A stretch of DNA of 64,000 bases from the NCBI GenBank assembly GCA_937974245.1, contig CALJKV010000033.1, forward strand, positions 1-64,000. The letters are read 5' to 3'. Source of the DNA: an uncultured Chloroflexota bacterium. GTDB taxonomy: Bacteria; Chloroflexota; Anaerolineae; Aggregatilineales; Phototrophicaceae. Made by a program: the position numbers and the translations under genes. The notes under the pieces were generated by a model that had not been told where the DNA came from, made no database searches, and saw nothing but the letters and a program-made list of their open reading frames with translations. Every line of letters begins with the position of its first letter. The stretch's first letter is position 1. Below are positions 8,282 through 17,099 of this stretch, piece after piece.

Positions 8282-9229
8282 CGCATTGGCGTCATGCTGG
8301 CACAACGTGGCACACCGGGCGCAGCGCCTTAGCTGTAGCTGCGCCCGTATTTGCGCCAGTTTCTTTCTGATCGGCGCGTGGTGGATTACCCTCCGCTGCT
8401 CTGGCAGCCCATATTGAATCTGTTCATCCTGACCTTTCGCCCGCGCCACTCGGCTGCGCTCTATCGCCGGGCTTGGTTGGAAAACGGCTCACCGCTTCTG
8501 GCCTATTCGCAGATGCAGGCTGAGGGCGTGCAGGCACGGTTGGGTGACTCTTACCGCGTGATTCTGGGGATGCGTTACAGAAAGCCAAACATCGCCCAAG
8601 CCATGCGGACGCTGCGTGACGAAGGCATTGAGCGTGTCATTGTGCTGCCGATGTTCCTCCAGTATTCCCAACGACGAGGGCTTCAATTTAACGCGGTGTT
8701 CGCGGCAGCCGCCGGGCCACACGACGCCAGTCAGCGCTTTATCCCGGCGTTGCGGCTTATTTCTGCCTACCCTGGCTACATCGCGGCCTGGGATGTAACC
8801 CCGGAACTGTATCTATTCACTTTTCATGGTGTGCCGGAACGTTATGTCACCACCGGAGACCCGTACCGCTACCAGTGTGAAGTCACGGCACGGCGGCTGG
8901 CGGCGGCGCTCAATCTACCCAATGAACCATGGATGGTTTTGTTTCAATCACAGTTTGGGCCAGAGCGATGGTTGCAACCGGCTACTGACACCGTATTTAT
9001 CGGGTTGCCCGCGCAAGGCGTGGAGCATCTGCTGGTGTTTTCGCCGGGTTTTACTGCCGACTGCCTGGAAACACTGGACGAACTAGGCCACGAAGGACGC
9101 AAACAGTTTGTCGAGGGCGGCGCGAATCCCGAAGACTACCGCCCCGCGCCATGTCTGAACGACCACCCAGTGTGGTTAGATACGCTTGCCGGCATCATCC
9201 GGCACGAGGCAGGGAGCTGGGTGGATTAA
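8282..9229 (+). pseudogene. hemH: Ferrochelatase with two in-frame TAG codons near the N-terminus
   Basis: From 8282 the frame reads RIGVMLAQRGTPGAAP, stop (TAG 8330-8332), L, stop (TAG 8336-8338), LRPYLRQFLSDRRVVDYPP and on to 9229. Both flanks match ferrochelatase (G-[VI]-x-L-x2-x-GTP then RPYLRQFLSDRRVVD), and the eight positions between GTP and RPYL equal the family's spacing, so the stops are substitutions and not indels. The catalytic His lies in FTFHGVPERY and the catalytic Glu in TADCLETLDEL. The usual PQYS-x3-TxG segment has become LQYSQRRGLQF, a sign of decay. A shorter protein of 292 residues from TTG 8351 is possible but would lack the first strand of the fold. The stop overlaps the convergent gene by 4 bases. 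Confidence 0.75.
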
Positions 9230-9684
9230 ACATCTACCAGGCTGACAAAGCGCACCCGCAGGTGATTCAGTCTTTCCCCAGCCATGCGAGCGACAGCCAT
9301 CATGACCCGGTAGCCCATCTGAGGATATTTTGCCAGTAGGTCGGTCATCGTCTGGGCGTCAATTCTCACCAGTCGCGAGTCATCACCCGCCAACGCCCCC
9401 ATCTGGTAGACGTGCGGCTCGATCAGCGCCGAGAGCCCCAATGCGTCGCCGCGTACCAGGGTATCCAGGTCGAACTGGTGATCGCCACTGGCGTCCATAT
9501 TCATCATAAGATTGATTTTGCCGCTAACGATGAGGTAGAAATCATCGGCGGCGTCTCCTTCTTTGAACAGCCAAGCCCCGGCCTTGAGGTTAATTTCCTC
9601 GCTTACCAACGCAATCTCTTTGAGTTCAGCTGCGTCCAATCCGGCGAACAGCGTAAAGCGACGCAAAATTTCAGGAGAAATCAT
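9226..9684 (-). CDS. Cyclic-nucleotide-binding-domain protein without HTH
   Basis: 152 residues from ATG 9684 (GGAG about 9 bases upstream; an in-frame extension to 9768 lies inside the preceding gene). Almost the whole protein is one cNMP-binding beta-roll (LFAGLDAAELKEI ... GAWLFKEGDAADDFYLIVSGKINL ... RGDALGLSALI), with no C-terminal DNA-binding helix-turn-helix. The usual phosphate-binding Arg is not in its classical place, so cNMP binding is unproven. It overlaps the hydrogenase protease gene by 14 bases and is the last gene of the hdr-mvh operon, which suggests a sensory or structural role tied to the hydrogenase. Confidence 0.8.
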   Translation of the reverse strand: MISPEILRRFTLFAGLDAAELKEIALVSEEINLKAGAWLFKEGDAADDFYLIVSGKINLMMNMDASGDHQFDLDTLVRGDALGLSALIEPHVYQMGALAGDDSRLVRIDAQTMTDLLAKYPQMGYRVMMAVARMAGERLNHLRVRFVSLVDV

Positions 9685-10225
9685 CGTTTTTCGTCTCCAG
9701 TAATCGTAAAACAAGTCCAGCCATTTCGGGAATAGCGGCAGCAACCGGTGGTGTAGGGGTGTCGCCAAATGTCAGCACTTCCTGGGCATACACCCCCACC
9801 ACCTGAATCGCGGTGGTTGAAGGGAGTGTTGCGCCCAGGTCGCGCCCCAGACGGAGCGCTGTGGGCAGATTCACATCGTGGGCGCTGGTCGAGTTGAGTG
9901 TCTCCGGCAGTTCCCCGGCGCTGAACTGCACAACCTGGCCGGGTTTACCGTCGGGCGCATATAGCGCATCTAACAGGATAACACGCTCATAATCCACCAT
10001 CGCCTCCATGAGCGACAGCCCGCCCACTGCCAGTTCGACGACATCCACGCTTGAGTCGGGCGGCAGTTGCTCCGCCACGAGTCGGGCGGCCAGGATTCCC
10101 GCACCGTCGTCGGTCAGTATTGGATTGCCTAGCCCGATGACCAGTGTTTTTATCGTAGAATATTCATTTACGGCAGTCGCACAGGAATCTGCCAACTGCC
10201 GCAGGTATTTGCTGACCCAGGTCAT
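9671..10225 (-). CDS. NiFe-hydrogenase maturation protease (HyaD/HybD/HycI family)
   Basis: 184 residues from ATG 10225; a TTG at 10279 would place the hairpin at 10247-10276 inside the coding region, so I prefer the ATG. The core TLVIGLGNPILTDDGAGILAARL carries the GNP and DDG motifs whose acidic residues bind the active-site Ni. It cleaves the C-terminal tail of the large subunit after the DPCxxCxxH motif once Ni is in place. The adjacent large subunit (10283-11752) does have such a tail, so the substrate is almost certainly that protein. Confidence 0.88.
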   Translation of the reverse strand: MTWVSKYLRQLADSCATAVNEYSTIKTLVIGLGNPILTDDGAGILAARLVAEQLPPDSSVDVVELAVGGLSLMEAMVDYERVILLDALYAPDGKPGQVVQFSAGELPETLNSTSAHDVNLPTALRLGRDLGATLPSTTAIQVVGVYAQEVLTFGDTPTPPVAAAIPEMAGLVLRLLETKNDDFS

Positions 10226-10246
10226 GTGCGTACTTGTCCCTCTGCC

Positions 10247-10276
10247 AACAGGGACGTCCAGAAGGGCGTCCCTGTT
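10247..10276 (-). other. Intercistronic hairpin between hydrogenase large subunit and protease
   Basis: AACAGGGACG (10247-10256) pairs perfectly with CGTCCCTGTT (10267-10276) across a 10-base loop. No T run follows, so it is more likely an mRNA processing or stability element than a full terminator. Confidence 0.6.
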
Positions 10277-10282
10277 CAAGGC

Positions 10283-11752
10283 TCAATCCACATACTGCGC
10301 GTACCGCTGGTAAATGTTCCCAGCGGCGTCGCGGATGATGACTTCAAGCGGCATTTGCCCCGGCAGGGAGTGAGTCGCACAGCTAAAACACGGGTCATAG
10401 CTGCGGAATGCCATCTCGATCTTGTTAAGGATGCCGTTGTTGACTTCACCGCCCTTAATCAATGCCTGAGCCGCCTTCTTGACGCTCAACGTAATCGGCG
10501 CGTTGTTGTTGGTCGTGCCGACAATGAGATTGACTTTCGTCAGGATACCGTTTGCATCGGTTTCGTAGTGGTGGGTGAGCGTTCCGCGCGGCGCTTCCAC
10601 CGTTCCAATCCCGACAGTTGGGGTTTTGGTGGGAATGGTGCGGACGTTTGGGCTGGTGATTTCCGGGTCGGTTGCTAGTTCCAGCATCCGTTCGGCGGCA
10701 TACAGCAGTTCGATCAGCCGCGCCCAGTGGGTTGCCAGTGTGTGATGCACCGGCTTGCCCCCCAGTGTCTCGTAAAACTTCTCATAAGCCTCCTGGGCAA
10801 GCGGAGTCGCCATGCTGTCCGCCGCGTTCAGGCGGCTCAATGGCGTACAGGCGTACATCCCCGAATCTGTGCCGTCCACAAAGCCTTTCCAGCCCACCCC
10901 CTTGAGATATGGATATTTGAGGTAGCTGTACGGCTCGACATGCTCCACGATGTGGTCGCAGTAGTCCTTCGGGGCATACTTCACAAACTCGTTGCCGCTC
11001 GGGTCTACCACACGGACCATGCCATCGTAAAAGTTGACGCGGTTCTTGTCGTCCACCAGCCCCATGTAGTATGTTCTCTGGGTGTAGATGTCGCCCACGA
11101 TCAAATCCACGTAGTCGGTATTCTTCAACACGATGTCGCTGAACACCTGTAGTGACCACAAACCGAACTCAACGTTTTCCCGTGCGACCTGTTCAATGAA
11201 CTGGCGTTCTTCTTCGTTGATGGCTTTGCTCATCCCGCCCGGAAGCCCGGAAACCGGGTGTACCGCACGGCCACCAATAATCTTGATGACCTCATGATTT
11301 TTCTTGCGGGTATTGATGACCTTCAACCCGGCTTCTGTGCCGACAACACTCACTACGCCCAGGATATTCCGTTTCCCGGGTGGCGCATCTGGCCCGACCA
11401 CGAAATCCGGCCCGCCCAAAGCATAAAAATGAGTGGTGTGGTCGGTCACGTAGAAGGATGAATAGAACAGTTCGCGCAGTTTCTTAGCCGGCGAGGGCGG
11501 GTCTACATGGAAGAGCATATCCAGCGCCTTGGTCGCTGCCATGTGGTGTGCTTCCGGGCAGACTCCGCAGATGCGGTTGGTCAACCGGGGCATTTCCTCG
11601 GCGGGGCGTCCCAGGCAGAACACCTCGAAGCCCCTCAATTCGGGAATCTGGAAATAGGTGTTAGCGACATCGCCCGCATCGTTGAGAAAGATTTCGATCT
11701 TGCCGTGACCCTCCAATCGGGTGATGGGGTCAATCGTGATTCGTTTTGTCAT
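10283..11752 (-). CDS. mvhA: NiFe-hydrogenase large subunit, MvhA-type (group 3c-like)
   Basis: 489 residues. Carries the Ni-Fe(CN)2CO active site: the N-terminal motif RICGVCPEAHH (Cys 62 and 65) and the C-terminal motif DPCFSCATH (Cys 455 and 458). About 28 residues follow His 461, a tail to be removed by the protease encoded next. The full neighbourhood hdrCBA-mvhDGA identifies it as the cytoplasmic hydrogenase that feeds electrons from H2 into a flavin-bifurcating HdrABC unit. It lies 10 bases from the small-subunit gene. Confidence 0.93.
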   Translation of the reverse strand: MTKRITIDPITRLEGHGKIEIFLNDAGDVANTYFQIPELRGFEVFCLGRPAEEMPRLTNRICGVCPEAHHMAATKALDMLFHVDPPSPAKKLRELFYSSFYVTDHTTHFYALGGPDFVVGPDAPPGKRNILGVVSVVGTEAGLKVINTRKKNHEVIKIIGGRAVHPVSGLPGGMSKAINEEERQFIEQVARENVEFGLWSLQVFSDIVLKNTDYVDLIVGDIYTQRTYYMGLVDDKNRVNFYDGMVRVVDPSGNEFVKYAPKDYCDHIVEHVEPYSYLKYPYLKGVGWKGFVDGTDSGMYACTPLSRLNAADSMATPLAQEAYEKFYETLGGKPVHHTLATHWARLIELLYAAERMLELATDPEITSPNVRTIPTKTPTVGIGTVEAPRGTLTHHYETDANGILTKVNLIVGTTNNNAPITLSVKKAAQALIKGGEVNNGILNKIEMAFRSYDPCFSCATHSLPGQMPLEVIIRDAAGNIYQRYAQYVD

Positions 11753-11762
11753 GAACGGCCTC

Positions 11763-12794
11763 CTAATCTTTCAACTTTGGGTCGAGCTGCGGCGTGGCTG
11801 TTATCTTTTCAACCGTCCGTGTCCCATTGCTACCTACCAGGTGAGTTCGGCGTAACAGCGAGTGCGGCAGGCTGAAACGGTAGAAATACCCAGCGGGATC
11901 GGGAAGTGTCTCCAGCACGGCATCAATTTCTTCCGGCGTTGCCCCATCCACCACCGACGCCAGCGCACTGATGAGTTTCGCGCCGCCATCCACCACCCCC
12001 TCATTAGGACCGTAGCAGCCGCGACACCCCATATTGACCTGCGGGCATAGCGCCCCGCACCCAGCTCTTGTGGCGATACCGGCACAGAACAGGCCCTGGT
12101 CAAGCAGGCAAATATCGGGTTCGGGGATGATCTCATACGGGCGGTAAAACTGCTTGATGTGTTTTTCTGAACGGGTGCGCGAGCATTCGTCACAGACGGT
12201 GACATCCATCCCGATCACCGAACCGGGTGGGGGAAGCTGGCCGCTCAGGATAGCCTCAATCGCCGCCAGCGTCCATTTAGCTTCCGGCGGGCAGCCGGGC
12301 AGATAGTAATCCACCGGCACGACCTGATCGAGTGTCTTCACGGTGTTCCAGAACTCCGGCAGCGTCAATTCGCCTTCCGGCACGGTTGTCCGCATCTGCG
12401 GCTCAATGCCTTCCGGGTTATCGGTGCTGGGCGAGTCGTGGTAGATGAAGTTCATCATGTGCTCACGGTCGGTGAAGTTCGCCAGGCCGGGGATACAGCC
12501 TTCCATAGCGCAGCTTCCGTAAGCGACCAATACTTTGCTCTTGCGACGCATCAGGTGAGCCATATGTGCATTGTCGTCGTTGCGGATAGCACCGTTAAAG
12601 AGGCAGACGTCAACTTCGCCATCGTCCATTGCCGCAACATCTTCTTCTTTGAAGTCCATCGCGCACGGCCAGAACACAATGTCGAAGGCCGCCGCGACAT
12701 CCAGAATCTTCTCGTGAACCGCAAGGACTGAAATTTCGCAGCCACCACAAGAGGATGCCCAGTACAAGGCCAGTTTGGGTTTTTGCTCAGCCAC
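11763..12794 (-). CDS. mvhG: NiFe-hydrogenase small subunit, MvhG-type
   Basis: 343 residues from GTG 12794, which has GGAGG 6 bases upstream and overlaps the mvhD stop by 8 bases (translational coupling). The proximal cluster motif SSCGGCE (Cys 16 and 19) opens the protein; further Cys sets occur in YGSCAMEGCIP, LPGCPPEAKW, DECSRTRSEKH and GCGALCPQVNMGCRGCYG. There is no twin-arginine signal, so it is cytoplasmic. It relays electrons between the large subunit and MvhD. Confidence 0.92.
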   Translation of the reverse strand: MAEQKPKLALYWASSCGGCEISVLAVHEKILDVAAAFDIVFWPCAMDFKEEDVAAMDDGEVDVCLFNGAIRNDDNAHMAHLMRRKSKVLVAYGSCAMEGCIPGLANFTDREHMMNFIYHDSPSTDNPEGIEPQMRTTVPEGELTLPEFWNTVKTLDQVVPVDYYLPGCPPEAKWTLAAIEAILSGQLPPPGSVIGMDVTVCDECSRTRSEKHIKQFYRPYEIIPEPDICLLDQGLFCAGIATRAGCGALCPQVNMGCRGCYGPNEGVVDGGAKLISALASVVDGATPEEIDAVLETLPDPAGYFYRFSLPHSLLRRTHLVGSNGTRTVEKITATPQLDPKLKD

Positions 12795-13278
12795 GAATCG
12801 CCTCCATTTCTTTGTGTTGGGATTCATCGAAAGCCGTATCCTGCCAGTTGAGCGGCCCCAGACGGGCAATTGTCTCGGTCATGTTTTTGACCATTTCCGT
12901 GAAGACCGTCCCCTGAGAAGCCGATGCCCATGCTAACTGCACGCGATCAGGATGAACACCGAGTTGAACGAGAGTACGCCGCAGCAGTGCCATCCGACGC
13001 ATGGCCTTGTAGTTGCCGGCATCATAGTGGCATTGACCGGGATGACAGCCCATCACCAGCACGCCATCCGCACCTTCCCGCAGCGCTTTGACGACAAAGG
13101 TTGGGTCAAGCCGCCCGGTACACATAATCCGCAAGTCCCGCAGTGTCGCCGGGTAGCCAAAACGACTCGTCCCGGCTAAGTCGGCAGCCCGGTAGGAGCA
13201 CCAGTTGCACAGCAGGCCGATGATGACCGGGGTTCGTTCCTCCCAGGCCGGATTGAATTCGTTATAATCGTGTGCCAT
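12787..13278 (-). CDS. mvhD: Methyl-viologen-reducing hydrogenase delta subunit (MvhD)
   Basis: 163 residues, the usual length. Family cysteines are visible in GLLCNWCSYRAADLAG, RIMCTGRLDP and VMGCHPGQCHYDAGN, which hold a [2Fe-2S] cluster. MvhD physically links the hydrogenase module to HdrA. The gene sits between hdrA and mvhG in the expected order, 12 bases after hdrA. Confidence 0.93.
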   Translation of the reverse strand: MAHDYNEFNPAWEERTPVIIGLLCNWCSYRAADLAGTSRFGYPATLRDLRIMCTGRLDPTFVVKALREGADGVLVMGCHPGQCHYDAGNYKAMRRMALLRRTLVQLGVHPDRVQLAWASASQGTVFTEMVKNMTETIARLGPLNWQDTAFDESQHKEMEAIRG

Positions 13279-13290
13279 GTGATATCTCCT

Positions 13291-15315
13291 TTATACCGGC
13301 TCCGGTTCCATGACCCTGACATGGCCGTTCTGGTTGTTTCCCACATCATAGAGCAGCCCTTCGATCTGCGACATGAGTGAGTCGAAGGTGTAATGCTGCC
13401 CCTGGATAACCTGGCTGGGGCAGGCAGCGACACAGGTCCCACAGCCCTTGCACAGCGCCGCGTTCACCCGGCTGACACCTTCTTCTTCAAGGTAGTCAAT
13501 TGCATTGTACGGGCACAGGTTGTTACAGATACGGCAACCAGAGCAGCGCGATTCGTCTATTACTGCCCGCACCGGCTCAATTTCCACCACGCCTTGCCCG
13601 ATCAGACTCAGCACCCGTGCTGCTGCCGCCGCACCCTGCCCGACAGTTGCCGGGATGTCCTTCGGCCCCTGGCACGCGCCGGCAATGAAGATGCCTTCAC
13701 TCATGGTGGCAACCGGGTCGAGTTTCGGGTGACGTTCGGTGAAGAACCCGGCTTCTGAACAGCCGATGCCGAACCGGTAAGCAACTTCTTTTGCATCATC
13801 TTTGGGTTCCATCGCCCCCATGAGGATGACCATATCCACCGGTATCCGGCGCTGTTTGCCAACCAACGTATCTTCTGCCTGGACGATCAGCTTGCCTTCT
13901 TCGCCGGGTATCCGGGCGGCGTCGGTGACTTCTGCCACGCGCCCGCGAATGAAATGCGTGCCTTCTTCCATCAACCGGATATAAAATGCCTCATAATCCT
14001 TGAAGGCGGTACGCATATCAATGTAGAAGTTATAAACCTCAGCGTTAGTCTTTTCTTTGACAAGATGGGCAAACTTGAGTGCCGCCATACAGCAGGTCGC
14101 CGAGCAATACACATTGTAGTTTTTATCACGGCTGCCAACACAATGGATAATTGCTACGCTTTCCGGCGCGGTGACACCATCACGTAGCACAACCTTGCCG
14201 CCGGTTGGCCCGGTGGCGTTCGTCAGTCGCTCGAACTCCATGCTGGTGAAGACATTTGCCAGGCGGCCATAGCCATAGGCCGGGATGCGCCGGGCGTCGA
14301 ACAGGTCGTAGCCCGTTGCCAATACAATGTTGCCCGCCTGCATTAGGATGATTTCATCTTCCTGGTCGAAGTCAATTGCCCCAGTAGGGCAGAACTTCTC
14401 ACAGGCTTTGCACTTGCCATTTTTGTAGTAAATGCAGGTTTCCACATCAATCACCGGATACTTGGGGACCGCCTGCGGGAACTGGCGGTAGATCGCTGTT
14501 CGGTACCCGATCCCCGCCTCGTATATGTTGTCCACCACTTTCGCCGGGCAGCGTCCCCAGCAGTCGCCACAGCCGGTGCATAGCTCGGTATTGATCTTGC
14601 GGGCTTTCTTGCGAATACGCACGGTGAAATTGCCGACATAGCCATCTACCTGCTCGACTTCACTATAGGTCAGCAGTTTGATATTGGGGTGCATCCCGAC
14701 CTCGAACATTTTCGGTGTCAGGATACAGGCCGCGCAGTCGAGGGTGGGGAAAGTCTTATCAAACTGCGCCATGTGGCCGCCGATGCTCGGCTCACGTTCG
14801 ACCAGCACCACCGGATGCCCAGCATTGGCGATTTCCAGCGCCGTGTTGATGCCGGCGATCCCGCCACCGACGACCAGTGTCGTCTCATGGATGGGTGCCC
14901 GCAGTGGTTCCAGTGGGGAAAGTTCCAGCACACGGCGCACCGACCCGCTGATAATGGCCTTCGCCTTGTCTGTAGCCGCCGCCCTGTCGTTGGGATGTAC
15001 CCAACTCGCGTGTTCACGGATGTTCGCCATCTCAAAGAGATACGGGTTCAGTCCGGCGCGTTCACACGCCTGGCGGAAGGTCGGCTCGTGCATGTGGGGT
15101 GAACAGGCAGCGACGACGACATGCGTCAGGTGCTGCTCTTTGATGTCGGCCTCGACGAGTTCCTGCCCCAAGCTGGAACACATAAATTTGTAGTCCCGCG
15201 ACACCGCGACATGCGGCAGCCCGGCTGCCCACAACGCGACTTCTTCGACATCCACCGTGCCGGCGATGTTGTGGCCGCAGTGACAGATATAAACACCTAC
15301 TCGATTTTCGGTCAT
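13291..15315 (-). CDS. hdrA: Heterodisulfide reductase subunit A-like flavoprotein
   Basis: 674 residues. Order: N-terminal Cys-containing segment (GVYICHCGHNIAGTVD), FAD-binding Rossmann motif VVGGGIAGINTALEIANAGH (about 143-162), GGHMAQFDKTFPTLDCAACILTPKM, internal 4Fe-4S motifs (CTGCGDCWGRCP; CKACEKFCP) and a C-terminal two-cluster ferredoxin (CSGCRICNNLCP; CKGCGTCVAACP). In characterised systems the FAD of HdrA is the bifurcation site, sending one electron to ferredoxin and one to HdrBC. A real bifurcating role here is inferred from the complete hdr-mvh set. Confidence 0.93.
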   Translation of the reverse strand: MTENRVGVYICHCGHNIAGTVDVEEVALWAAGLPHVAVSRDYKFMCSSLGQELVEADIKEQHLTHVVVAACSPHMHEPTFRQACERAGLNPYLFEMANIREHASWVHPNDRAAATDKAKAIISGSVRRVLELSPLEPLRAPIHETTLVVGGGIAGINTALEIANAGHPVVLVEREPSIGGHMAQFDKTFPTLDCAACILTPKMFEVGMHPNIKLLTYSEVEQVDGYVGNFTVRIRKKARKINTELCTGCGDCWGRCPAKVVDNIYEAGIGYRTAIYRQFPQAVPKYPVIDVETCIYYKNGKCKACEKFCPTGAIDFDQEDEIILMQAGNIVLATGYDLFDARRIPAYGYGRLANVFTSMEFERLTNATGPTGGKVVLRDGVTAPESVAIIHCVGSRDKNYNVYCSATCCMAALKFAHLVKEKTNAEVYNFYIDMRTAFKDYEAFYIRLMEEGTHFIRGRVAEVTDAARIPGEEGKLIVQAEDTLVGKQRRIPVDMVILMGAMEPKDDAKEVAYRFGIGCSEAGFFTERHPKLDPVATMSEGIFIAGACQGPKDIPATVGQGAAAAARVLSLIGQGVVEIEPVRAVIDESRCSGCRICNNLCPYNAIDYLEEEGVSRVNAALCKGCGTCVAACPSQVIQGQHYTFDSLMSQIEGLLYDVGNNQNGHVRVMEPEPV

Positions 15316-15335
15316 GGTGTCTTGTCCTTTCTCAA

Positions 15336-16310
15336 TCAGTCCAGTGAGGGCATTGGCAGGGCGTTTTTGTCACGGCGTACTGCCTGGCGTGGTTTGGTCT
15401 CGGCTTCCTGGCCGATCTTGGCGAGCGCGGCATCCGCCGGGATAATCTCGCTGCCAATATCCAGGTCGCCGGGCTTAATACCGAACGCCAGCCCCATCAA
15501 CTGTGTAAAGAACAGCACCGGGAGCCGATAATCTGTATTGAAGTGGCTGTTCACCTGACCTTGGTAGGCATCCAGATTTAATTGGCACATCGGGCAGAGC
15601 GTCACAATCATATCGGCATCATATTCCGCCGCGTTGTGCACCAGCCGCCGGATGAGTTCTAATGCCACGTCCTCGCCGATCTGTGTCATGTGGCCGCCGC
15701 AGCAGTGTGTCTTCATCGGGAAGTCCACCACTGTCGCACCTAACCGGGTGAGGAGTTCATCCAGATGAGTCGGGTACTCGGTGTTGTAACCAGCATCCGG
15801 GCGCACGATCAGACATCCGTAGTAGGGCGCGACGCGCAGGCCTGTGAGTGGTTTCGTCACCCGTGCTTCAATTGTGTCAAAGCCGATATCCTGCACGATC
15901 ACATCAAGCAGGTGACGGATATTGAGCGTGCCCGGGTCATAGTGCAGGTTGCCCGCCGCCAATGCCTGGTTGACCTGTTTATTAAGTTTGGGATATTTGC
16001 CCATATTGGTGTCGGTCTTACGCAGGTTGAGGAAACAGGCGCTGCACGGTGCGACCAGATCGCGGGTGCCGCCCTGTTCCACTGCCAGCGAAAGGTTGCG
16101 GGCGACGAGGCTGTAAGCGGGTAATACATTGACGCTAAAATAATCGGTTGCGCCACAGCAGTTCCAGTCATTGATTTCTTCCAGCGTGAAGCCCAACGCC
16201 TGGCCGACTAGTTTGGCCGATTTTTCATAGGCGCGGGAAGTCGCCCGCTGCGAGCAGCCCGGATAATAAAGATAGTTGTCTTTGCGGCCGTTACCGTTAG
16301 CGGCGGTCAT
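15336..16310 (-). CDS. hdrB: Heterodisulfide reductase subunit B-like (CCG-domain protein)
   Basis: 324 residues with the two CCG domains that ligate the non-cubane 4Fe-4S clusters: NYLYYPGCSQRATSRAYEKS ... WNCCGATDYF and APCSACFLNL in the first half, YYGCLIVRP ... HCCGGHM and LCPMCQLNLD in the second. It is the disulfide-reducing (or other terminal) subunit. No methanogenesis genes are present, so its substrate is not coenzyme M-coenzyme B disulfide. It overlaps hdrC by 4 bases (ATGA). Confidence 0.92.
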   Translation of the reverse strand: MTAANGNGRKDNYLYYPGCSQRATSRAYEKSAKLVGQALGFTLEEINDWNCCGATDYFSVNVLPAYSLVARNLSLAVEQGGTRDLVAPCSACFLNLRKTDTNMGKYPKLNKQVNQALAAGNLHYDPGTLNIRHLLDVIVQDIGFDTIEARVTKPLTGLRVAPYYGCLIVRPDAGYNTEYPTHLDELLTRLGATVVDFPMKTHCCGGHMTQIGEDVALELIRRLVHNAAEYDADMIVTLCPMCQLNLDAYQGQVNSHFNTDYRLPVLFFTQLMGLAFGIKPGDLDIGSEIIPADAALAKIGQEAETKPRQAVRRDKNALPMPSLD

Positions 16311-16873
16311 TTTTCACCTCCCGCGATGCGTTTGGCTTCTGTGAGGATGGCGGTGAGTTGTGGCATGTTCTCGATACGCTCCGGCATCATCGCCACCCGG
16401 CCTTTTCGTGCCAGGTCGAACATCAGCCCGGTCTTTTTGACCGCTCCTAATGGGTTATGAGTCAGGTGATAGCGGGTCGCCAGGCCAAGTTCAAAACCGC
16501 GCCCGTACTGTTCCACGTATCCTATGAAGCTGTGTGCCCAATCCGTATGTGGATTCCGGTCAAAATATTTTTGGGCAATCGCTTCCTGTTTGAGGGTGTA
16601 CATAATCTCGGTGATAGGAATATTCTGCGGGCAGCGCACCATGCAGAAGTAGCATGATACGCAGTACCAGGGGGTATTGCTTTTCAACACCTCATCATCC
16701 ATCCCCGCCATGAGCATCGCAAACAAACGGCGGGGTGTGGCGTCCATGTCTGCGGCAGATGGGCAGGAGCCGCCGCATGTGCCGCATTGTAAACAGGTGA
16801 TGAGGGTATCACCGCCGGGAGTTTCCGCCATCACACGCTGGTACAGAGTGTGTCCATTGGGGGTATTCGGCAT
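16307..16873 (-). CDS. hdrC: Heterodisulfide reductase subunit C-like ferredoxin
   Basis: 188 residues from ATG 16873, which has AGGAGG 8 bases upstream; a GTG at 16882 overlaps that site. Two 4Fe-4S motifs are seen: CLQCGTCGGSCPSAADMD and CVSCYFCMVRCPQNIP. It passes electrons from HdrA to HdrB. This is the first gene of the operon that runs through hdrBA, mvhDGA, protease and cNMP-binding protein. Confidence 0.92.
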   Translation of the reverse strand: MPNTPNGHTLYQRVMAETPGGDTLITCLQCGTCGGSCPSAADMDATPRRLFAMLMAGMDDEVLKSNTPWYCVSCYFCMVRCPQNIPITEIMYTLKQEAIAQKYFDRNPHTDWAHSFIGYVEQYGRGFELGLATRYHLTHNPLGAVKKTGLMFDLARKGRVAMMPERIENMPQLTAILTEAKRIAGGEK

Positions 16874-17049
16874 CGCTGTCACCTCCTAAAGAACCGTTCA
16901 TTCAGGCGACGGGCAACGATGTGGGCAGGTATGATTCAGCAGTTCGGTATTGGAGTACGCGACTACTCAGAGAGGGATTTGATTGGAGAACGACGAAGGC
17001 AGGGATGAAGATCCCACTCAGCCTTTCGGATGAATTTTCGCCTATCTGT

Positions 17050-17055
17050 ATTATA
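17050..17055 (-). promoter_or_regulatory. Likely -10 box of the hdr-mvh operon
   Basis: On the minus strand the bases read TATAAT, a perfect -10 hexamer, 177 bases before the hdrC start. A TTGATC about 20 bases upstream may be a poor -35. A CRP/FNR-like palindrome abuts it. Confidence 0.5.
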
Positions 17056-17071
17056 TGTGAAGAAATTCACA
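17056..17071. promoter_or_regulatory. CRP/FNR-family operator, proximal site
   Basis: TGTGA-AGAAAT-TCACA is an exact match to the TGTGA-N6-TCACA consensus. It directly abuts the putative hdr -10 box, so its centre would lie near -20 of the hdr transcript, a repressing position, while being far upstream of feoB. Confidence 0.65.
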
Positions 17072-17099
17072 ATTCGATCAAAAATGTCACCCCCGCCGC

